The position numbers were made by a program, and so were the translations under genes. Positions 5,124 to 6,156 of a DNA stretch of 6,156 nucleotides are shown here, in pieces. This stretch comes from O2-02-FULL-42-9 sp038043025 (GTDB lineage: Bacteria > Pseudomonadota > Gammaproteobacteria > UBA12402), in the NCBI GenBank assembly GCA_038043025.1, contig JBBTCW010000068.1:1-6156 (forward strand). Reading direction: 5' to 3'. Position 1 is the first letter of the stretch. Each line of letters starts with the position of its first letter. Under the pieces are notes generated by a model. The model saw nothing but the letters and a program-made list of their open reading frames with translations. It ran no database searches and was not told the origin of the DNA.

Positions 5124-5474
5124 ATGACTGGTTCATGTAAGAAAATAAATCCTTGCGTACCTAGATGGTATAAATATGCTTGTTTTGCAGGTGTTGCACT
5201 GGGAAGTTCAGTCGGTGCGGCAGTTGGTCTCGCTAAAAATGCTCAAGAAGAGATTGGAGATGCAACGAGAGATGTGGCATTATACATGGCTATGGGGGCT
5301 TTAGTTGGAACAATGACAGCTTGTTTTGCAAATTGTCTTGTAAGTTGTATTGCAGGTACAACCTGGGGTCAGTGTACTGGCAAATCGAACGATTTTTTTA
5401 TTGATGAAGAAGAAGGATCGGCCAGGGGGGAAAGTGCTTCATTGAAAAGTGCTTCATTGACGGGGCAGCGATAG
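5124..5474 (+). CDS. Small cysteine-rich glycine-zipper membrane protein, unknown function
   Basis: A 116-residue protein that I do not recognise. Two hydrophobic segments stand out: about 18-38 (YACFAGVALGSSVGAAVGLA) and 52-78. The first has Gly23, Gly27, Gly31 and Gly35 at strict four-residue spacing, a glycine zipper that favours tight helix packing. The second has Gly58 and Gly62. Seven cysteines (5, 11, 20, 67, 71, 75, 84) lie in or beside these segments. The polar tail has an acidic patch DEEE (94-97) and a duplicated SASLK/SASLT. A two-helix hairpin in a membrane with a flexible tail is the likely shape. The start is firm: AAGGAG at 5110-5115 lies 8 bases before the ATG, and a promoter precedes it. 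It stands alone and is convergent with the next gene, with 36 bases between stops. A toxin-like, effector-like or envelope role is open. Confidence 0.75.
   Translation: MTGSCKKINPCVPRWYKYACFAGVALGSSVGAAVGLAKNAQEEIGDATRDVALYMAMGALVGTMTACFANCLVSCIAGTTWGQCTGKSNDFFIDEEEGSARGESASLKSASLTGQR
5431..5460 (+). repeat. Perfect 15-bp tandem duplication inside the small membrane protein gene
   Basis: AAAGTGCTTCATTGA occurs twice back to back (5431-5445, 5446-5460). It adds five codons in frame in the disordered tail (SASLK repeated). The identity suggests a recent slippage event. Confidence 0.85.
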
Positions 5475-5510
5475 CACAACACATCACCCATATCCAATTC
5501 ATAAATCATA

Positions 5511-6104
5511 TTAGGGATGCATTCTCGCCGCGCTTCCCTTTTCCGGAACCTCTTCTTCTGCTGCAATCTGTTCAGCTAATTTTTGTCGTAATATCACAAT
5601 GTTCTTATCGAGAGTAATTGCTGCCTGTTTGAGTTTTCCTTCCTTCAAGTTGTAGTATCTCACGAGATCGGAGAATTTTTCCAAGCACGGGAGCAATGAA
5701 TCAAAAGCTCTTTCACGTTGATCTATCTCCTCTCTGGTCTCGACGTGCCGAGCTGGCAGAGCTGGCATGTCCGAATTTTGCATCATTAAGTCCAGACTTC
5801 TGTCCAGTACCTCTTTTTGGCCCTGCATGCTTACTCGCATTGCATCCGGGTCGTTATAGCGGTTTAAAAGACTCCATTCTGCTTCTGCTCTCGAAGAAAA
5901 TCCTATCGGTCTAACAATAGCATCTAAAATGAATTCTTTCTTCGCAACGACCGCTTGACGTCGCTCTACTAGAACAACTCTCAAGAACTCAAGAGCTTGT
6001 AAATCAGCTGCTGCACCTGCACCAAGTGGCAAATCATGAGCTAATTCATGATACACTCTTCTATAAATGGCTTTTAGCTTTTTGTACTCTGCATTTGATA
6101 GCAT
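5511..6104 (-). CDS. Hypothetical helical, charged protein with acidic C-terminal tail
   Basis: A 197-residue protein that I cannot assign to a family. It has no signal peptide or membrane segment and is rich in charged residues. The N-terminal part (1-70) has a short low-complexity stretch GAGAAADLQAL (28-38) and a basic helix VVLVERRQAVVAKKEF. The second half (about 120-180) is helical and coiled-coil-like: REEIDQRERAFDSLL, then SDLVRYYNLKEGKLKQAAITLDKN, then RQKLAEQIAAEEE. The end EEEVPEKGSAARMHP places a Glu cluster 13-15 residues from the C-terminus, as in the E-block of Dot/Icm substrates; that link is only suggestive. The ATG at 6104 has at best a weak GGA upstream. Its codon use and GC look somewhat higher than the AT-rich neighbours. 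It converges with the small membrane protein gene. Confidence 0.7.
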   Translation of the reverse strand: MLSNAEYKKLKAIYRRVYHELAHDLPLGAGAAADLQALEFLRVVLVERRQAVVAKKEFILDAIVRPIGFSSRAEAEWSLLNRYNDPDAMRVSMQGQKEVLDRSLDLMMQNSDMPALPARHVETREEIDQRERAFDSLLPCLEKFSDLVRYYNLKEGKLKQAAITLDKNIVILRQKLAEQIAAEEEVPEKGSAARMHP

Positions 6105-6130
6105 GAGCTATGATCCAAAGTTGTGTATGA

Positions 6131-6145
6131 CTGGTTTTTGACCAG
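6131..6145. repeat. Short inverted repeat upstream of the hypothetical gene
   Basis: CTGGT-TTTTG-ACCAG forms a perfect five-pair dyad 27 bases upstream of the ATG of the gene at 5511-6104, near the window edge. It could be an operator or a hairpin. No convincing -35/-10 pair is visible in the 52 bases available. Confidence 0.35.
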
Positions 6146-6156
6146 AGGAAATTAAG

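Overview
The window looks like accessory DNA from an AT-rich gammaproteobacterium. The only conserved chromosomal gene is rmuC, whose protein reads like a gammaproteobacterial RmuC. The gene set and the host-adapted flavour of the right end would suit Legionellales or Coxiellaceae, but that lineage is an inference and nothing here proves it.

Layout. (1) 2-1285, plus strand: rmuC, cut by the left edge. The frame stays open to base 2 and encodes a membrane segment, so the gene starts outside the window. (2) About 1250-1813: a repeat-rich patch around a small GIY-YIG nuclease gene (1370-1660, minus). Copies of a 34-base palindromic element lie on both sides in opposite orientation. One half-copy forms the 3' end of rmuC, and another forms a strong minus-strand terminator. 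(3) 1820-2610, minus: a DinJ-like antitoxin and YafQ-like toxin with zero-base spacing, behind a good promoter candidate and a leader holding a 19-base direct repeat. (4) 2600-4346, minus: abiEi and abiEii, an overlapping type IV toxin-antitoxin/abortive-infection pair. (5) 4481-4966, minus: the C-terminal part of a Fic protein without its catalytic loop, so probably a remnant. An apparently ownerless minus-strand terminator lies just upstream of it. (6) 5124-5474, plus: a small cysteine-rich glycine-zipper membrane protein with its own promoter and a strong ribosome-binding site. (7) 5511-6104, minus: an unrecognised soluble, helical, charged protein of 197 residues with an acidic tail.

The toxin-antitoxin pairs are self-contained modules, and the middle of the window reads as a small defence/TA cluster inserted next to rmuC. 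Every gene between 1370 and 4966 runs on the minus strand. The most unusual structure is the GIY-YIG gene bracketed by inverted palindromic repeats, which resembles in layout, but not in protein family, REP/RAYT-type cassettes. No tRNA, rRNA, CRISPR array or intact transposase was seen, and no stretch over 300 bases lacks a gene.
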